Counted from the stretch's first letter, positions 8,570 to 18,251 are shown. The stretch: DNA of 64,000 nt from Albidovulum aestuarii (GCF_029961185.1 NZ_JASBQQ010000003.1:1-64000), one strand, 5' to 3'. Notes: generated from the sequence alone by a model not told the origin. Numbers and translations: made by a program.

Positions 8570-8874
8570 TGGCTGCGAAACTGAAAAAAGGCGACAAGGT
8601 CGTCGTCCTTGCCGGCAAGGACAAGGGCAAAGAGGGCGAGATCGCGTCCGTTGACCCGAAGGCGGGCAAGGCCGTGGTCGAGGGCATCAACATCGCCATC
8701 CGCCACACCCGCCAGACCCAGAACAGCCAGGGCGGCCGTCAGCCGAAGGCAATGCCGGTTGACCTGTCGAACCTCGCGCTGATGGACAAGAACGGCAAAG
8801 CGACCCGCGTCGGCTTCCGCATGGAAGGTGACAAGAAGGTGCGTTTCGCCAAGACCACGGGGGACGTGATCTGA
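8569..8874 (+). CDS. rplX: 50S ribosomal protein L24
   Basis: L24 initiates 50S assembly. 101 residues with a KOW motif at the N-terminus ([24 protein letters not shown]). Start and stop each share a base with the neighbouring genes, so rplN-rplX-rplE are probably translationally coupled. Confidence 0.98.
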   Translation: MAAKLKKGDKVVVLAGKDKGKEGEIASVDPKAGKAVVEGINIAIRHTRQTQNSQGGRQPKAMPVDLSNLALMDKNGKATRVGFRMEGDKKVRFAKTTGDVI

Positions 8875-9434
8875 TGCTCGACACAGCAACCTATACCCCG
8901 CGCCTCAAGGCCGCCTATCAGGCGTCGATCCGCGCCGCTCTGAAAGAGCAGTTCTCTTACAAGAACGACATGCAGATCCCGCGTCTCGACAAGATCGTCC
9001 TGAACATGGGCGTCGGCGAGGCCGTGAAGGACACCAAGAAGGTCAAACAGGCCGCCGAAGAGCTGACGCTCATCGCCGGTCAGAAGGCCGTGATCAACAA
9101 GGCCAAGAAGTCGATCGCCGGCTTCCGCGTTCGTGAAGAGATGCCGCTCGGCACCAAGGTCACGCTGCGTGGTAACCGGATGTACGAATTCCTCGACCGC
9201 CTGATCACGATCGCGCTGCCGCGCGTTCGCGACTTCCGCGGCGTGAAGGGCACGTCCTTTGACGGTCGTGGCAACTACGCGATGGGCCTGAAGGAACACA
9301 TCGTGTTCCCCGAGATCGACTTTGACAAGGTCGACGAAGTTCTCGGCATGGACATCATCATCTGCACCACCGCGAAGACTGACGCGGAAGCGAAGGCGCT
9401 GTTGAAGCAATTCAACATGCCCTTCAACAGCTGA
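8874..9434 (+). CDS. rplE: 50S ribosomal protein L5
   Basis: L5 binds 5S rRNA in the central protuberance. 186 residues with the signature [20 protein letters not shown], the loop ITGQ-equivalent [28 protein letters not shown], and [20 protein letters not shown]. Overlaps rplX by one base and is 18 bp from rpsN. Confidence 0.98.
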   Translation: MLDTATYTPRLKAAYQASIRAALKEQFSYKNDMQIPRLDKIVLNMGVGEAVKDTKKVKQAAEELTLIAGQKAVINKAKKSIAGFRVREEMPLGTKVTLRGNRMYEFLDRLITIALPRVRDFRGVKGTSFDGRGNYAMGLKEHIVFPEIDFDKVDEVLGMDIIICTTAKTDAEAKALLKQFNMPFNS

Positions 9435-9452
9435 TCGCGGAGGAACGACGAT

Positions 9453-9758
9453 ATGGCAAAGAAATCCATGGTGAACCGTGAAGTGAAGCGCGCCAAGCTG
9501 GTCAAGCAATATGCTGCCAAGCGCGCCGCACTGAAGGAAATCATCGAAGACCAGTCGAAGCCGATGGAAGAGCGTTTCAAGGCGACGATGAAACTGGCGA
9601 AGCTGCCCCGTAACTCCTCGGCCACGCGGATTCACAACCGCTGCCAGCTGACGGGCCGTCCGCACGCCTATTACCGCAAACTCAAGCTCAGCCGCATCAT
9701 GCTGCGTGATCTCGCCTCCATGGGCCAGATCCCCGGCATGGTAAAGTCGAGCTGGTAA
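9453..9758 (+). CDS. rpsN: 30S ribosomal protein S14 (non-zinc type)
   Basis: S14 belongs to the 30S head. At 101 residues with a single cysteine in the C-terminal part ([20 protein letters not shown]) it is the long, zinc-independent form rather than the short CxxC form. Preceded by GGAGGAACG, 18 bp after rplE. Confidence 0.98.
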   Translation: MAKKSMVNREVKRAKLVKQYAAKRAALKEIIEDQSKPMEERFKATMKLAKLPRNSSATRIHNRCQLTGRPHAYYRKLKLSRIMLRDLASMGQIPGMVKSSW

Positions 9759-9770
9759 GGAGGTCGAGAA

Positions 9771-10166
9771 ATGTCGATGAACGATCCTCTCGGCGATATG
9801 CTGACCCGCATCCGCAACGCGCAGATGCGCGGCAAGTCCACCGTCCGCACGCCGGCCTCCAAGCTTCGCGCCTGGGTGCTCGACGTGCTCAAGGACGAGG
9901 GCTATATCCGCGGCTACGAAAAGGTTGAGGCCAATGGCCATCCTGAACTGGAAATCAGCCTCAAGTACTTCGAAGGCACGCCTGTGATCCGCGAGATCAA
10001 GCGCGTCTCGAAGCCGGGCCGCCGGGTCTATTCCGGTTCCAAGGAGCTTCCGTCGGTCCGTCAGGGCCTCGGTGTTTCCATCGTCTCCACGCCGAAAGGC
10101 GTGATGTCGGATGCAGCTGCACGCTCTGCCAATGTTGGTGGCGAAGTGCTCTGCACCGTATTCTAA
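9771..10166 (+). CDS. rpsH: 30S ribosomal protein S8
   Basis: S8 binds the central domain of 16S rRNA and in E. coli represses the spc operon by binding its own mRNA. 131 residues, beginning [18 protein letters not shown] and ending with the conserved [34 protein letters not shown] precedes the start. Confidence 0.98.
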   Translation: MSMNDPLGDMLTRIRNAQMRGKSTVRTPASKLRAWVLDVLKDEGYIRGYEKVEANGHPELEISLKYFEGTPVIREIKRVSKPGRRVYSGSKELPSVRQGLGVSIVSTPKGVMSDAAARSANVGGEVLCTVF

Positions 10167-10176
10167 GGAGGGTTCC

Positions 10177-10710
10177 ATGTCTCGTATCGGCAAGAAACCC
10201 GTCGAAGTTCCCTCGGGCGTAACCGCGACCATCTCGGGCCAGAAGGTTGAGATGAAAGGGCCGAAAGGCACCCTTTCCTTCACCGCCACCGACGATGTCA
10301 CGATCACGCTGGAAGGCAATGAAATCTCGGTGAAGCCGCGCGGCACCTCCAAGCGGGCGCGTCAGCAATGGGGCATGTCGCGCTCCATGGTGGCGAACCT
10401 CGTGCAGGGCGTGACGACCGGTTTCAAGAAGGAACTTGAGATCAACGGCGTCGGCTACCGCGCGCAGATGCAGGGCAATGTCCTGAAACTGTCGCTCGGC
10501 TACAGCCACGAAGTGAATTTCGAAGTGCCGCAGGGCGTGACCGTCACGACCCCGAAGCAGACCGAGATCATCGTCGAAGGTACTGACCCGCAGCTCGTCG
10601 GCCAGGTCGCGGCCAATATCCGCGAATGGCGCCGGCCGGAGCCCTACAAGGGCAAGGGCATCAAGTACAAGGACGAGTACATCTTCCGTAAGGAAGGCAA
10701 GAAGAAGTAA
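10177..10710 (+). CDS. rplF: 50S ribosomal protein L6
   Basis: L6 lies near the sarcin-ricin loop. 177 residues from the ATG at 10177, which follows AAGGAGGG; the frame is open upstream inside rpsH but that is not L6. Signatures [15 protein letters not shown] and the C-terminal [24 protein letters not shown] are complete. Confidence 0.97.
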   Translation: MSRIGKKPVEVPSGVTATISGQKVEMKGPKGTLSFTATDDVTITLEGNEISVKPRGTSKRARQQWGMSRSMVANLVQGVTTGFKKELEINGVGYRAQMQGNVLKLSLGYSHEVNFEVPQGVTVTTPKQTEIIVEGTDPQLVGQVAANIREWRRPEPYKGKGIKYKDEYIFRKEGKKK

Positions 10711-10721
10711 GGACCAGACAG

Positions 10722-11081
10722 ATGGCAAACAGCAAACGGGAACTGTTCCTCAAGCGCCGCCTGCGCGTCCGGAACAAGCTTCGCAAGATGGCCGACGGAC
10801 GCGCGCGTCTCTCGGTTCATCGCTCCTCCAAGAACATCAGCGTTCAGCTGATCGACGACGTCAAGGGCGTGACGCTCGCCTCGGCCTCCAGCCTCGAAAA
10901 GGATCTGGGTGTCGTTGGCAAGAACAACGTCGAGGCGGCGGCGAAGATCGGCAAGGCGATCGCCGAACGTGCAAAGAAAGCCGGTGTCGAAGAGTGCTAT
11001 TTCGACCGTGGCGGCTTTCTCTTCCACGGCAAGATCAAAGCGCTCGCCGACGCAGCCCGCGAAGGCGGCCTGAAGTTCTGA
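10722..11081 (+). CDS. rplR: 50S ribosomal protein L18
   Basis: L18 carries 5S rRNA to the large subunit with L5. 119 residues: [34 protein letters not shown], then [43 protein letters not shown] at the C-terminus, typical of the family. Followed by a 112-bp gap holding a REP-like palindrome. Confidence 0.97.
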   Translation: MANSKRELFLKRRLRVRNKLRKMADGRARLSVHRSSKNISVQLIDDVKGVTLASASSLEKDLGVVGKNNVEAAAKIGKAIAERAKKAGVEECYFDRGGFLFHGKIKALADAAREGGLKF

Positions 11082-11088
11082 TGACTGC

Positions 11089-11140
11089 GGGCGGCACCCG
11101 TGCCGCCCCGATGATCCGGGCCCCGGACCTGATCCGGGAC
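11089..11140 (+). repeat. GC-rich palindromes between rplR and rpsE
   Basis: GGGCGGCA/TGCCGCCC (from 11089) is followed by CCCGGA-CCTGA-TCCGGG at 11122-11138. The second resembles the short 'cccggacctgatccggg' palindromes scattered between genes in many Rhodobacteraceae. No U-run follows. Confidence 0.45.
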
Positions 11141-11193
11141 ACCAGGATCGGCCCAAACGGCGCTGTGCCGCGCCACCAGTGAAGGAATGCCTG

Positions 11194-11751
11194 ATGGCAG
11201 AACGTGAAAACCGCCGGGACCGTCGCGACCGCGAGGAAACCCCGGAATTTGCTGATCGCCTCGTTGCGATCAATCGTGTGTCGAAGACTGTGAAGGGCGG
11301 TAAGCGCTTCGGTTTCGCCGCGCTCGTGGTGGTCGGTGACCAGCGCGGCCGCGTCGGCTTCGGCAAGGGCAAGGCCAAGGAAGTGCCGGAAGCGATCCGC
11401 AAGGCAACCGAACAGGCGAAGCGTTCACTCGTTCGTGTGCCGCTGCGCGATGGCCGCACGCTGCACCACGACATCGAAGGCCGCCATGGTGCGGGCCGCG
11501 TCGTGATGCGCACCGCCCCGGAAGGTACCGGGATCATCGCCGGTGGTCCGATGCGCGCCGTGTTCGAGATGCTGGGCGTCAAGGATGTTGTGTCCAAGTC
11601 GCTGGGCTCGCAGAACCCCTACAACATGATCCGGGCCACGATCGACGGTCTGAAGCAGGAATCGAGCCCCCGCATGGTCGCGCAGCGCCGCGGCAAGAAG
11701 GTGGCTGACATCCTGAAGAAGCCGGAAGCGGCTGAAGCGGCGGAGGCCTGA
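11194..11751 (+). CDS. rpsE: 30S ribosomal protein S5
   Basis: S5 contributes to decoding fidelity and mRNA helicase activity at the entry site. 185 residues from the ATG at 11194, with GAAGGA upstream. An Arg/Glu-rich start is followed by the double-stranded RNA-binding-like fold ([47 protein letters not shown]) and the C-terminal [29 protein letters not shown]. rpmD starts 5 bp after its stop. Confidence 0.97.
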   Translation: MAERENRRDRRDREETPEFADRLVAINRVSKTVKGGKRFGFAALVVVGDQRGRVGFGKGKAKEVPEAIRKATEQAKRSLVRVPLRDGRTLHHDIEGRHGAGRVVMRTAPEGTGIIAGGPMRAVFEMLGVKDVVSKSLGSQNPYNMIRATIDGLKQESSPRMVAQRRGKKVADILKKPEAAEAAEA

Positions 11752-11756
11752 GACCC

Positions 11757-11948
11757 ATGGCCAAGAAAACCATCGTCGTGAAGCAGATCGCCTCAGCCGC
11801 CCGTCGCCCCGCCATTCAGGCTGCGACGCTGAAGGGCCTCGGCCTCGGCAAGATCAACCGCACGCGTGAGCTGGAAGACACGCCCGCCGTGCGCGGCATG
11901 GTCAACAAGATCCCGCATCTTGTGACCATCGTCGAAGAGCGCGGCTGA
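11757..11948 (+). CDS. rpmD: 50S ribosomal protein L30
   Basis: L30 is a small 23S-binding protein. 63 residues ending [27 protein letters not shown], a standard bacterial L30. It ends the first spc block: three tandem hairpins follow, and rplO, its usual neighbour, lies 1.2 kb further on. Confidence 0.97.
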   Translation: MAKKTIVVKQIASAARRPAIQAATLKGLGLGKINRTRELEDTPAVRGMVNKIPHLVTIVEERG

Positions 11949-11958
11949 CGTCGCAGGC

Positions 11959-12040
11959 GCAAATTCCTTCCAAAGGAATTTGCCAAAATTCTTCGAAAGA
12001 ATTTTGAAAGCGCCCCGGGAAACCGGGGCGCTTTTCGTTT
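11959..12040 (+). terminator. Triple tandem hairpin terminator after rpmD
   Basis: Three back-to-back perfect stems: GCAAATTCCTT/AAGGAATTTGC (11959-11983, loop CCA), CAAAATTCTT/AAGAATTTTG (11984-12006, loop CGA), and AGCGCCCCGG/CCGGGGCGCT (12009-12032, loop GAAA) followed by TTTCGTTT. The last is a classic intrinsic terminator; the first two are AT-rich hairpins placed directly before it. Confidence 0.85.
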
Positions 12041-12161
12041 CGTTCCGGCAGTTTAGCCTTGCACGGGACGCAAGGCGGCTCTTCGCGATTGTCGGTAGCC
12101 GACCCGAGGCGGGCGTCCTATGTCTTTCAGCGACCGAAGAATGGATATCAGGAATACGACC

Positions 12162-12305
12162 ATGGTTGCTGTTACGCACACCGCCAAACCCCTTGCGGAG
12201 ATGCTGCGGATCATCCGCTCTACGATCCGCCACCTGACCACCGTCGCCACGCGCGGCGAGCCTGCGCCCTACTGGACCGACTATCTCCGCGACACGCGGA
12301 ACTGA
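12162..12305 (+). CDS. Hypothetical 47-residue protein
   Basis: A short ORF starting MVAVTHTAKPLAEMLRIIRS and ending WTDYLRDTRN, basic and probably helical. The ATG at 12162 follows TCAGGA at a good distance; an earlier in-frame ATG at 12120 would add 14 residues with a poorer ribosome site. It is flanked by a terminator on each side (ending near 12040, starting at 12329), which suggests a real one-gene unit. Family not recognised. Confidence 0.5.
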   Translation: MVAVTHTAKPLAEMLRIIRSTIRHLTTVATRGEPAPYWTDYLRDTRN

Positions 12306-12328
12306 TCCTGGCGATAGAGTGCCCGAAA

Positions 12329-12361
12329 ACGCTCCGGCGACCCCCGGGGCGTTTTTGTTTG
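12329..12361 (+). terminator. Intrinsic terminator after the 47-residue ORF
   Basis: AACGCTCCGG (12329-12338) pairs with CCGGGGCGTT (12345-12354, one G-T pair), followed by TTTGTTTG. A good intrinsic terminator 23 bp after the small ORF. Confidence 0.75.
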
Positions 12362-12508
12362 TGGTCGACATTGCTGAAACGGCCACCCATGCCTGATTTC
12401 CCCAAATACGGTTTCCTGTGCTAAGCTACCGCCCGTAAGCGGTGCTTCGTTACCGGTCTTTCTCAGAAAAATCTTTGTCGCCAGAAGGCGACCATCCAGG
12501 GGGAAACC

Positions 12509-12949
12509 ATGTCTCAACACTATGCTGGCGGCTGCGAGCATCATCCCGTGCGCGCCTCTGCTGAACCGATCGACAATCACGAATGCCACTGCAATGTCTG
12601 CAAGAAGGTCACGGGCCAGCACACGACCCATGTCGCCTTCTTCAACCACGGCGAACTGAAGACTGACAACGAAGCCGCGATGAAGCGCGTGCCATTCAAT
12701 GCCGACAATCCGAACGGCCCCCTTGAAATCTGCCTTTGCGAGAAGTGCAACGCGGTTCTTATGCTGGACGACAAGCAGAAACGCATCCGTGTCGCGGTGC
12801 CGAACGTGATGGGATACGACGACGCGAAATTCCCGAAGGCGACCTATCACGCTTTCTGGGATGAGTCGAAAGGCTACCCGAAACCGAATGACGGCCGTCC
12901 GGTCTATGAGGGTCTGCAGCCGAGTTTCGTCTGGCCGAAAGGCGCATGA
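12509..12949 (+). CDS. GFA/CENP-V family zinc protein
   Basis: 146 residues with the cysteine pattern of the glutathione-dependent formaldehyde-activating (GFA) fold: Cys9, the CxCxxC group Cys26-Cys28-Cys31 and the CxxC Cys77-Cys80 for zinc. The prototype catalyses or speeds S-hydroxymethylglutathione formation, but most family members have no known activity. A GGGGGAAACC stretch precedes the ATG and a terminator follows, so it is a single-gene unit between rpmD and rplO. Confidence 0.8.
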   Translation: MSQHYAGGCEHHPVRASAEPIDNHECHCNVCKKVTGQHTTHVAFFNHGELKTDNEAAMKRVPFNADNPNGPLEICLCEKCNAVLMLDDKQKRIRVAVPNVMGYDDAKFPKATYHAFWDESKGYPKPNDGRPVYEGLQPSFVWPKGA

Positions 12950-12997
12950 CGAGGCGCTAATTTCGTCCCTGATCTGATCCGGGGCGTGTAATATGAA

Positions 12998-13030
12998 GCC
13001 CCCGCCCTGCGGCGGGGGCGAGCGTTTTTT
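12998..13030 (+). terminator. Intrinsic terminator after the GFA gene
   Basis: GCCCCCGCC (12998-13006) and GGCGGGGGC (13011-13019) form a 9-bp stem with a CTGC loop, followed by GAGCGTTTTTT. Confidence 0.85.
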
Positions 13031-13163
13031 CTGAAAGCTTGCATTGGCGTCAGTGCGCGTCTATACGCCCCCGGTGGTCCTTCAGGGCCCGACTCACAAA
13101 TCAAGAAATGCCGTGTGCCCCCAACCGTCGCTGGCGGGGGTCTTCCGGCCAAGGAGAAGCGAC

Positions 13164-13649
13164 ATGAAACTGAATGAACTCCGGGACAATCCCGGCGCCG
13201 CCAAGAAATCCAAGCGCGTTGCGCGTGGTCCGGGTTCGGGCAAGGGCAAGACTGCCGGCCGCGGTATCAAGGGTCAGAAATCCCGTTCGGGCGTGGCCAT
13301 CGGCGGTTACGAAGGCGGCCAGATGCCGCTCTACCGGCGTCTGCCGAAGCGCGGCTTCAACAAGCCGAACGCCAAGAAATTCGCTGTCGTGAACCTCGGC
13401 CAGCTTCAGGCCTTCGTTGACGCGGGCAAGCTCGACGCCAAGAAAGAGATCACCGAGGACATCCTCGTCGAAGCCGGCGTTGTCCGCCGCAAGCTTGACG
13501 GTGTCCGCGTTCTCGCCAAGGGCGAGGTCAAGGCCAAGCTGAAGCTTGCCGTCACCGGCGCGTCGAAAGCCGCCATCGAGGCCGTCGAGAAGGCCGGTGG
13601 CGCACTTTCGGTCACGGCTGCGGCACCGGCGGCGGAAGCCACCGAATAA
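13164..13649 (+). CDS. rplO: 50S ribosomal protein L15
   Basis: L15 is a late 50S assembly protein. 161 residues from the ATG at 13164 behind AAGGAGAAG; the frame is open 120 bases upstream but that part is not L15. Signature: [22 protein letters not shown], the Gly/Lys-rich [12 protein letters not shown] and [19 protein letters not shown] short Ala/Glu tail ends the protein. It resumes the spc order after the insertion and is followed by secY. Confidence 0.97.
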   Translation: MKLNELRDNPGAAKKSKRVARGPGSGKGKTAGRGIKGQKSRSGVAIGGYEGGQMPLYRRLPKRGFNKPNAKKFAVVNLGQLQAFVDAGKLDAKKEITEDILVEAGVVRRKLDGVRVLAKGEVKAKLKLAVTGASKAAIEAVEKAGGALSVTAAAPAAEATE

Positions 13650-13698
13650 GGTGTTGTGGGCGACGCAAGCGGCGCTTACATAGACACGAGTTTTCCAA

Positions 13699-13732
13699 AG
13701 CGCCGCCGACCGGGAAACGGTTCGGCGGCGCT
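13699..13732 (+). other. Hairpin in the rplO-secY gap
   Basis: AGCGCCGCCGA (13699-13709) pairs perfectly with TCGGCGGCGCT (13722-13732). No U-run follows, so it is more likely an mRNA stability or processing structure than a terminator. Confidence 0.5.
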
Positions 13733-13752
13733 GTCATACAAGCGAGACCGGA

Positions 13753-15114
13753 ATGGCATCTGCTGCAGAGCAAATGGCGGCGAACTTAAGCTGGGGGGCC
13801 TTTGGCAAGGCCACCGACCTTCGCCAACGCATCTTCTTCACCATCGGACTTCTGATCGTCTACCGCCTTGGCACCTATATCCCAGTGCCCGGCATCGACG
13901 CGGTGGCCCTTCGCGAGTTCATGAAGGACGCCTCTCAGGGCATCGGCGGCATGCTGCAGATGTTCACCGGCGGCGCGCTGGGCCGGATGGGGATCTTCGC
14001 GCTTGGCATCATGCCCTATATCTCGGCCTCGATCATCGTCCAGCTTCTGACGGCGATGGTGCCCGCGCTCGAACAGCTCAAGAAAGAGGGCGAGCAGGGA
14101 CGCAAGAAGATCAACCAGTATACCCGTTACGGAACGGTTCTTCTCGCGACTTTCCAGGCCTACGGGCTTGCCCGCAGCCTTGAGGCGGGCGACCTGGCCC
14201 ATGATCCCGGGCTCTTCTTCCAGCTGGCCTGCGTCATCACGCTGGTGGGCGGCACCATGTTCCTGATGTGGCTTGGCGAACAGATCACCGCGCGCGGCGT
14301 CGGCAACGGCGTCTCACTGATCATCTTCGTCGGCATCGTCGCCAATATCCCGGCAGCACTTGCGCAGTTCTTCGAACAGGGCCGGATCGGCGCGATTTCT
14401 GCCCCGGTCATCATCGGCGTGATCCTGATGGTCATCGGCGTCATCGCCTTCGTGGTCTTCATGGAGCGGGCGCTGAGGAAGATCCACATTCAGTATCCCC
14501 GCCGCCAGGTCGGCATGAAGATCATGGACGGCTCGTCCTCGCACCTGCCGATCAAGGTCAACCCGGCGGGCGTCATCCCGGCGATCTTCGCCTCGTCGCT
14601 TCTGCTGCTGCCGACCACGATCGCGACCTTCTCGGGTTCACAGACCGGCCCGGTCATGTCGACGATCCTCGCCTATTTCGGCCCCGGCCAGCCGCTCTAC
14701 CTTCTGTTCTTCACGAGCATGATCGTCTTCTTCGCGTATTTCTACACCGCGAACGTGTCGTTCAAATCCGATGATGTGGCCGACAACCTGAAAAACCAGG
14801 GCGGCTTCATTCCGGGCATCCGTCCGGGCGCGAAGACGGTGGATTACCTCGACTATGTCGTGGCGCGTATCCTCGTCGTCGGCTCCGGCTATCTGGCCGC
14901 CGTTTGCCTTCTGCCCGAGATCCTGCGCTCGCAACTGTCGATCCCGTTCTACTTCGGCGGTACGTCGGTGCTGATCGTCGTGTCGGTCACGATGGACACG
15001 ATCAACCAGATCCAATCGCATCTTCTTGCGCACCAGTATGAAGGGCTGATCGAAAAGTCCCAGCTGCGCGGCAAGAGGCGGGGCGGGGCAAAGAAAGCGC
15101 CCTCGCGTCGCTAG
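13753..15114 (+). CDS. secY: Protein translocase subunit SecY
   Basis: The channel subunit of the Sec translocon in the inner membrane. 453 residues with the expected ten hydrophobic segments. Conserved features include RIFFTIGLLIVYRLGTYIPVPGID at the start of TM1, the plug region GGMLQMFTGGALGRMGIFALGIMPYISASI, NGVSLIIFVGI, and the basic cytosolic loop RALRKIHIQYPRRQVG used by SecA and the ribosome. Normal spc position after rplO. Confidence 0.98.
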   Translation: MASAAEQMAANLSWGAFGKATDLRQRIFFTIGLLIVYRLGTYIPVPGIDAVALREFMKDASQGIGGMLQMFTGGALGRMGIFALGIMPYISASIIVQLLTAMVPALEQLKKEGEQGRKKINQYTRYGTVLLATFQAYGLARSLEAGDLAHDPGLFFQLACVITLVGGTMFLMWLGEQITARGVGNGVSLIIFVGIVANIPAALAQFFEQGRIGAISAPVIIGVILMVIGVIAFVVFMERALRKIHIQYPRRQVGMKIMDGSSSHLPIKVNPAGVIPAIFASSLLLLPTTIATFSGSQTGPVMSTILAYFGPGQPLYLLFFTSMIVFFAYFYTANVSFKSDDVADNLKNQGGFIPGIRPGAKTVDYLDYVVARILVVGSGYLAAVCLLPEILRSQLSIPFYFGGTSVLIVVSVTMDTINQIQSHLLAHQYEGLIEKSQLRGKRRGGAKKAPSRR

Positions 15115-15199
15115 AGCGTGTCGGGTTTCGACGGAAACAAGGTGAATCAGAATTCGAACGAAAAAGGTTCGAATTCTGATTCAATCTAAACCCGAAACG
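15115..15199 (+). repeat. MITE-like palindromic element between secY and adk
   Basis: A perfect 17-bp inverted repeat (15143-15159 and 15167-15183, containing GAATCAGAATTCGAAC) around a GAAAAAG loop is bracketed by a second imperfect inverted repeat (TCGGGTTT near 15121, AAACCCGA near 15188). The whole is an AT-rich palindrome of about 80 bp in GC-rich DNA, as in miniature repeats seen in related genomes. Confidence 0.6.
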
Positions 15200-15295
15200 C
15201 CGCTACACCCTCACAGGTGGTCGGTATCCGATTGCACACAGGCGTTGGCTTGGGTAGCAATTCGGTGTAAACCCGGCCGGCCTAAAGGGGGACCC

Positions 15296-15958
15296 ATGAC
15301 CAATATCATTCTTCTCGGACCGCCGGGGGCGGGCAAAGGAACTCAGGCCCGGCTTCTGGTCGAAGAACGCGGACTGGTGCAGCTTTCGACCGGCGACATG
15401 CTGCGCGAGGCCAAGGACTCCGGCACCGAGATGGGCAAGATCGTCGCCGATGTCATGGCGCGCGGCGACCTGGTCACGGATGAGATCGTCATCGGCCTGA
15501 TCGAGGAGAAGCTTGCCGACACCAAGGCCAAGGGTTTCATCTTCGATGGCTTCCCGCGCACGCTGGCGCAGGCGGATGCGCTCGGCGCGCTTCTCAAGCG
15601 GTCGGGCAACCAGCTTGACGCGGTGATCGAGATGCGGGTGGACGACGACGCGCTGGTGCAGCGGATTACGGCGCGCTCGACCTGCGGCAATTGCGGCGAA
15701 GTCTACAACGACATTACCAAGCCGATCCCGGTCGATGGCACCTGCACAAGCTGCGGCCAGAAGGCCGAATTCAAGCGCCGCGCCGACGACAACGCCGACA
15801 GCCTCAAGCAGCGGCTGATGGAGTACTACAAGAAGACCTCTCCGCTCATCGGCTACTACTACGCGATGGGCGATCTCTTCACCGTCGACGGGCTGGGCGA
15901 GATCGACGCGGTCGCCAAATCCATCGCCAATGTGCTGGATCAGGCCACGGCGTCTTGA
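15296..15958 (+). CDS. adk: Adenylate kinase
   Basis: Interconverts ATP + AMP and 2 ADP. 220 residues from the ATG at 15296 behind AAAGGGGGA. P-loop GPPGAGKGT at 8-16, AMP site STGDMLR at 31-37 and DGFPRT at 84-89. The LID domain has four cysteines (130, 133, 150, 153) in two CxxC pairs, so it probably binds zinc, unlike the E. coli enzyme. Location between secY and rpsM is common in alphaproteobacteria. Confidence 0.98.
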   Translation: MTNIILLGPPGAGKGTQARLLVEERGLVQLSTGDMLREAKDSGTEMGKIVADVMARGDLVTDEIVIGLIEEKLADTKAKGFIFDGFPRTLAQADALGALLKRSGNQLDAVIEMRVDDDALVQRITARSTCGNCGEVYNDITKPIPVDGTCTSCGQKAEFKRRADDNADSLKQRLMEYYKKTSPLIGYYYAMGDLFTVDGLGEIDAVAKSIANVLDQATAS

Positions 15959-16135
15959 CGCCAGCGTCAAATCCCACTAGGTCACGGCGTCTCTGATGAG
16001 AATCGTCTTGATTTGCCGGGTTTTCCCGTAAGCGAATCAGTTCGGAAGAACCGGCCCGGCGGCATCCAAGCCTTCGGGCCATAGTTGTGAAAAAAGGTTC
16101 CGGCATCACGGAACCGCAACGAAAGGAAGCTACGC

Positions 16136-16504
16136 GTGGCACGTATTGCTGGCGTCAACATCCCGACGGGGAAGCGCGTCCCCATCGCCCTTCAGTATAT
16201 CCACGGCATCGGCAACGATATCGCCCACAAAATCTGTGAGGCGGTCAAGATCGAACCGACCCGTCGTGTGAACGAGCTTTCCGACGCCGAAGTGCTCGCC
16301 ATCCGCGAACATATCGACGCCAACTTCACGGTCGAAGGCGACCTGCGCCGCGAAGTGCAGATGAACGTCAAGCGTCTGATGGATCTCGGCTGCTACCGCG
16401 GCCTGCGTCATCGCCGCAACCTCCCGGTCCGCGGCCAGCGGACCCACACCAACGCCCGTACCCGCAAAGGCCCCGCAAAGGCCATTGCCGGTAAGAAGAA
16501 GTAA
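16136..16504 (+). CDS. rpsM: 30S ribosomal protein S13
   Basis: S13 forms bridges between the 30S head and the 50S subunit. 122 residues with a GTG start at 16136 (AAAGGAAG upstream), reading [26 protein letters not shown], and the C-terminal [25 protein letters not shown]. It opens the alpha block after a 177-bp gap from adk. Confidence 0.98.
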   Translation: MARIAGVNIPTGKRVPIALQYIHGIGNDIAHKICEAVKIEPTRRVNELSDAEVLAIREHIDANFTVEGDLRREVQMNVKRLMDLGCYRGLRHRRNLPVRGQRTHTNARTRKGPAKAIAGKKK

Positions 16505-16519
16505 GGGGAGGCTTGACCG

Positions 16520-16909
16520 ATGGCTCGTGACAAGACCCGTATGAAGCGCAAGGAGCGCAAGAACATCGCCGCTGGCGTTGCGCATGTGAACTCCTCGTTC
16601 AACAACACCAAGATCCTGATCTCCGACGTTCAGGGCAACGCGATTGCCTGGTCCTCGGCCGGCACGATGGGCTTCAAGGGATCGCGCAAGTCGACCCCCT
16701 ATGCCGCCCAGATGGCTGCCGAAGACGTGGCCCGCAAGGCGCAGGAACACGGCGTGAAGACGCTGGAAGTCGAAGTGCAGGGCCCGGGTTCGGGCCGTGA
16801 AAGCGCGCTGCGCGGCCTCGCCGCCGCCGGTTTCAACATCACCTCGATCCGTGATGTGACGCCGATCGCGCATAACGGCTGCCGTCCGCCGAAGCGCCGG
16901 CGCGTCTGA
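16520..16909 (+). CDS. rpsK: 30S ribosomal protein S11
   Basis: S11 lies on the 30S platform next to the mRNA exit. 129 residues with [43 protein letters not shown] and the C-terminal [18 protein letters not shown]. Followed immediately by a strong terminator, which is unusual because rpoA normally follows in the same transcript. Confidence 0.98.
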   Translation: MARDKTRMKRKERKNIAAGVAHVNSSFNNTKILISDVQGNAIAWSSAGTMGFKGSRKSTPYAAQMAAEDVARKAQEHGVKTLEVEVQGPGSGRESALRGLAAAGFNITSIRDVTPIAHNGCRPPKRRRV

Positions 16910-16925
16910 CGACTTATTCAGCGGT

Positions 16926-16970
16926 CCGGGCCGTGCGGCAAAGCGCGGCCCGGGGCGTTTTCGTTTTTTC
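16926..16970 (+). terminator. Intrinsic terminator between rpsK and rpoA
   Basis: CCGGGCCGTGC (16926-16936) pairs with GCGCGGCCCGG (16943-16953, one G-T pair), then GGCGTTTTCGTTTTTTCC. Strong stem and long U-run within the alpha block. Confidence 0.85.
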
Positions 16971-17027
16971 CCTCGGGCGTTCCCGGGCATCGGTCATGGA
17001 CCGGGAACAGGTATGGAGGCAGAACGC

Positions 17028-18044
17028 ATGATCCACAAGAATTGGGCTGAACTGATCAAGCCGCAGCAGCTTGACGTAAAGCCGGGCAACGACCCGCAGC
17101 GCAAGGCGACGCTGATCGCCGAACCGCTGGAGCGCGGCTTTGGCCTGACGCTTGGCAACGCGCTGCGCCGGGTGCTGATGTCGTCGCTTCAGGGCGCTGC
17201 CATCACCTCCGTCCAGATCGACAACGTGCTGCACGAGTTCTCCTCGGTCGCCGGTGTCCGCGAAGACGTCACCGACATCGTTCTGAACCTCAAGGGCGTC
17301 TCCTTGAAGATGGAAGTCGAAGGGCCGAAGCGCCTGTCGATCTCGGCCAAGGGTCCGGGCGTTGTCACCGCTGGCGACATCTCGGAATCGAATGGCATCG
17401 AGGTTCTGAACAAGGACCACGTGATCTGCCACCTCGACGACGGCGCCGACCTCTTCATGGAACTGACGGTCGATACCGGCAAGGGCTATGTCGCGGCCGA
17501 CAAGAACCGCCCGGAAGACGCACCCATCGGTCTGATCCCGATCGACGCGATCTATTCGCCGGTCAAGAAAGTCAGCTACGAAGTTCAGCCGACCCGTGAG
17601 GGCCAGGTTCTGGACTATGACAAGCTGACGATGAAGATCGAGACGGACGGCTCGCTGACCCCGGACGATGCCGTGGCCTATGCCGCGCGCATCCTTCAGG
17701 ACCAGCTTGGCATCTTCGTCAACTTCGACGAACCGGAATCGGCCTCCAAGCAGGACGCGGACGACGGGCTGGAATTCAACCCGCTCCTCCTCAAGAAGGT
17801 GGACGAGCTGGAACTCAGCGTCCGTTCGGCGAACTGCCTGAAGAACGACAACATCGTCTATATCGGCGATCTGATCCAGAAGACCGAAGCCGAGATGCTG
17901 CGCACCCCGAACTTCGGCCGCAAGTCGCTGAACGAGATCAAGGAAGTGCTTTCGGGCATGGGTCTGCACCTCGGCATGGATGTCGAGGACTGGCCGCCAG
18001 AGAACATCGAAGACCTCGCGAAGCGCTTCGAAGACCAGTTCTGA
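17028..18044 (+). CDS. rpoA: RNA polymerase alpha subunit
   Basis: 338 residues from the ATG at 17028 (GGAGGC upstream). N-terminal assembly domain with [30 protein letters not shown] (about 35-65), and C-terminal domain with [28 protein letters not shown] and [17 protein letters not shown], which contacts UP elements and activators. Flanked by a terminator upstream and a 207-bp gap with a promoter candidate downstream. Confidence 0.98.
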   Translation: MIHKNWAELIKPQQLDVKPGNDPQRKATLIAEPLERGFGLTLGNALRRVLMSSLQGAAITSVQIDNVLHEFSSVAGVREDVTDIVLNLKGVSLKMEVEGPKRLSISAKGPGVVTAGDISESNGIEVLNKDHVICHLDDGADLFMELTVDTGKGYVAADKNRPEDAPIGLIPIDAIYSPVKKVSYEVQPTREGQVLDYDKLTMKIETDGSLTPDDAVAYAARILQDQLGIFVNFDEPESASKQDADDGLEFNPLLLKKVDELELSVRSANCLKNDNIVYIGDLIQKTEAEMLRTPNFGRKSLNEIKEVLSGMGLHLGMDVEDWPPENIEDLAKRFEDQF

Positions 18045-18111
18045 AAGTCCTAATCCGCCGTGCGGCGTGTCGGGACGGATGCCCGACAGATGCCATACGG
18101 ATGCGGGACGC

Positions 18112-18140
18112 TTGACAGACGGGTGGGCCGGCTTTAGACG
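18112..18140 (+). promoter_or_regulatory. Promoter candidate for rplQ
   Basis: TTGACA (18112-18117) is 17 bp before TAGACG (18135-18140) in the 207-bp rpoA-rplQ gap. A perfect -35 with a moderate -10, about 110 bp upstream of rplQ. Confidence 0.45.
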
Positions 18141-18251
18141 GCCCCCCCGGAATGCCCGCCAGATGCGGGGAAAACATGGGCACAACGCCCCAAGGAGAGC
18201 GGCGCGAGGACCACGCCCGCCGGACAAAGCAAAAGACGATAGGAGATCAAA

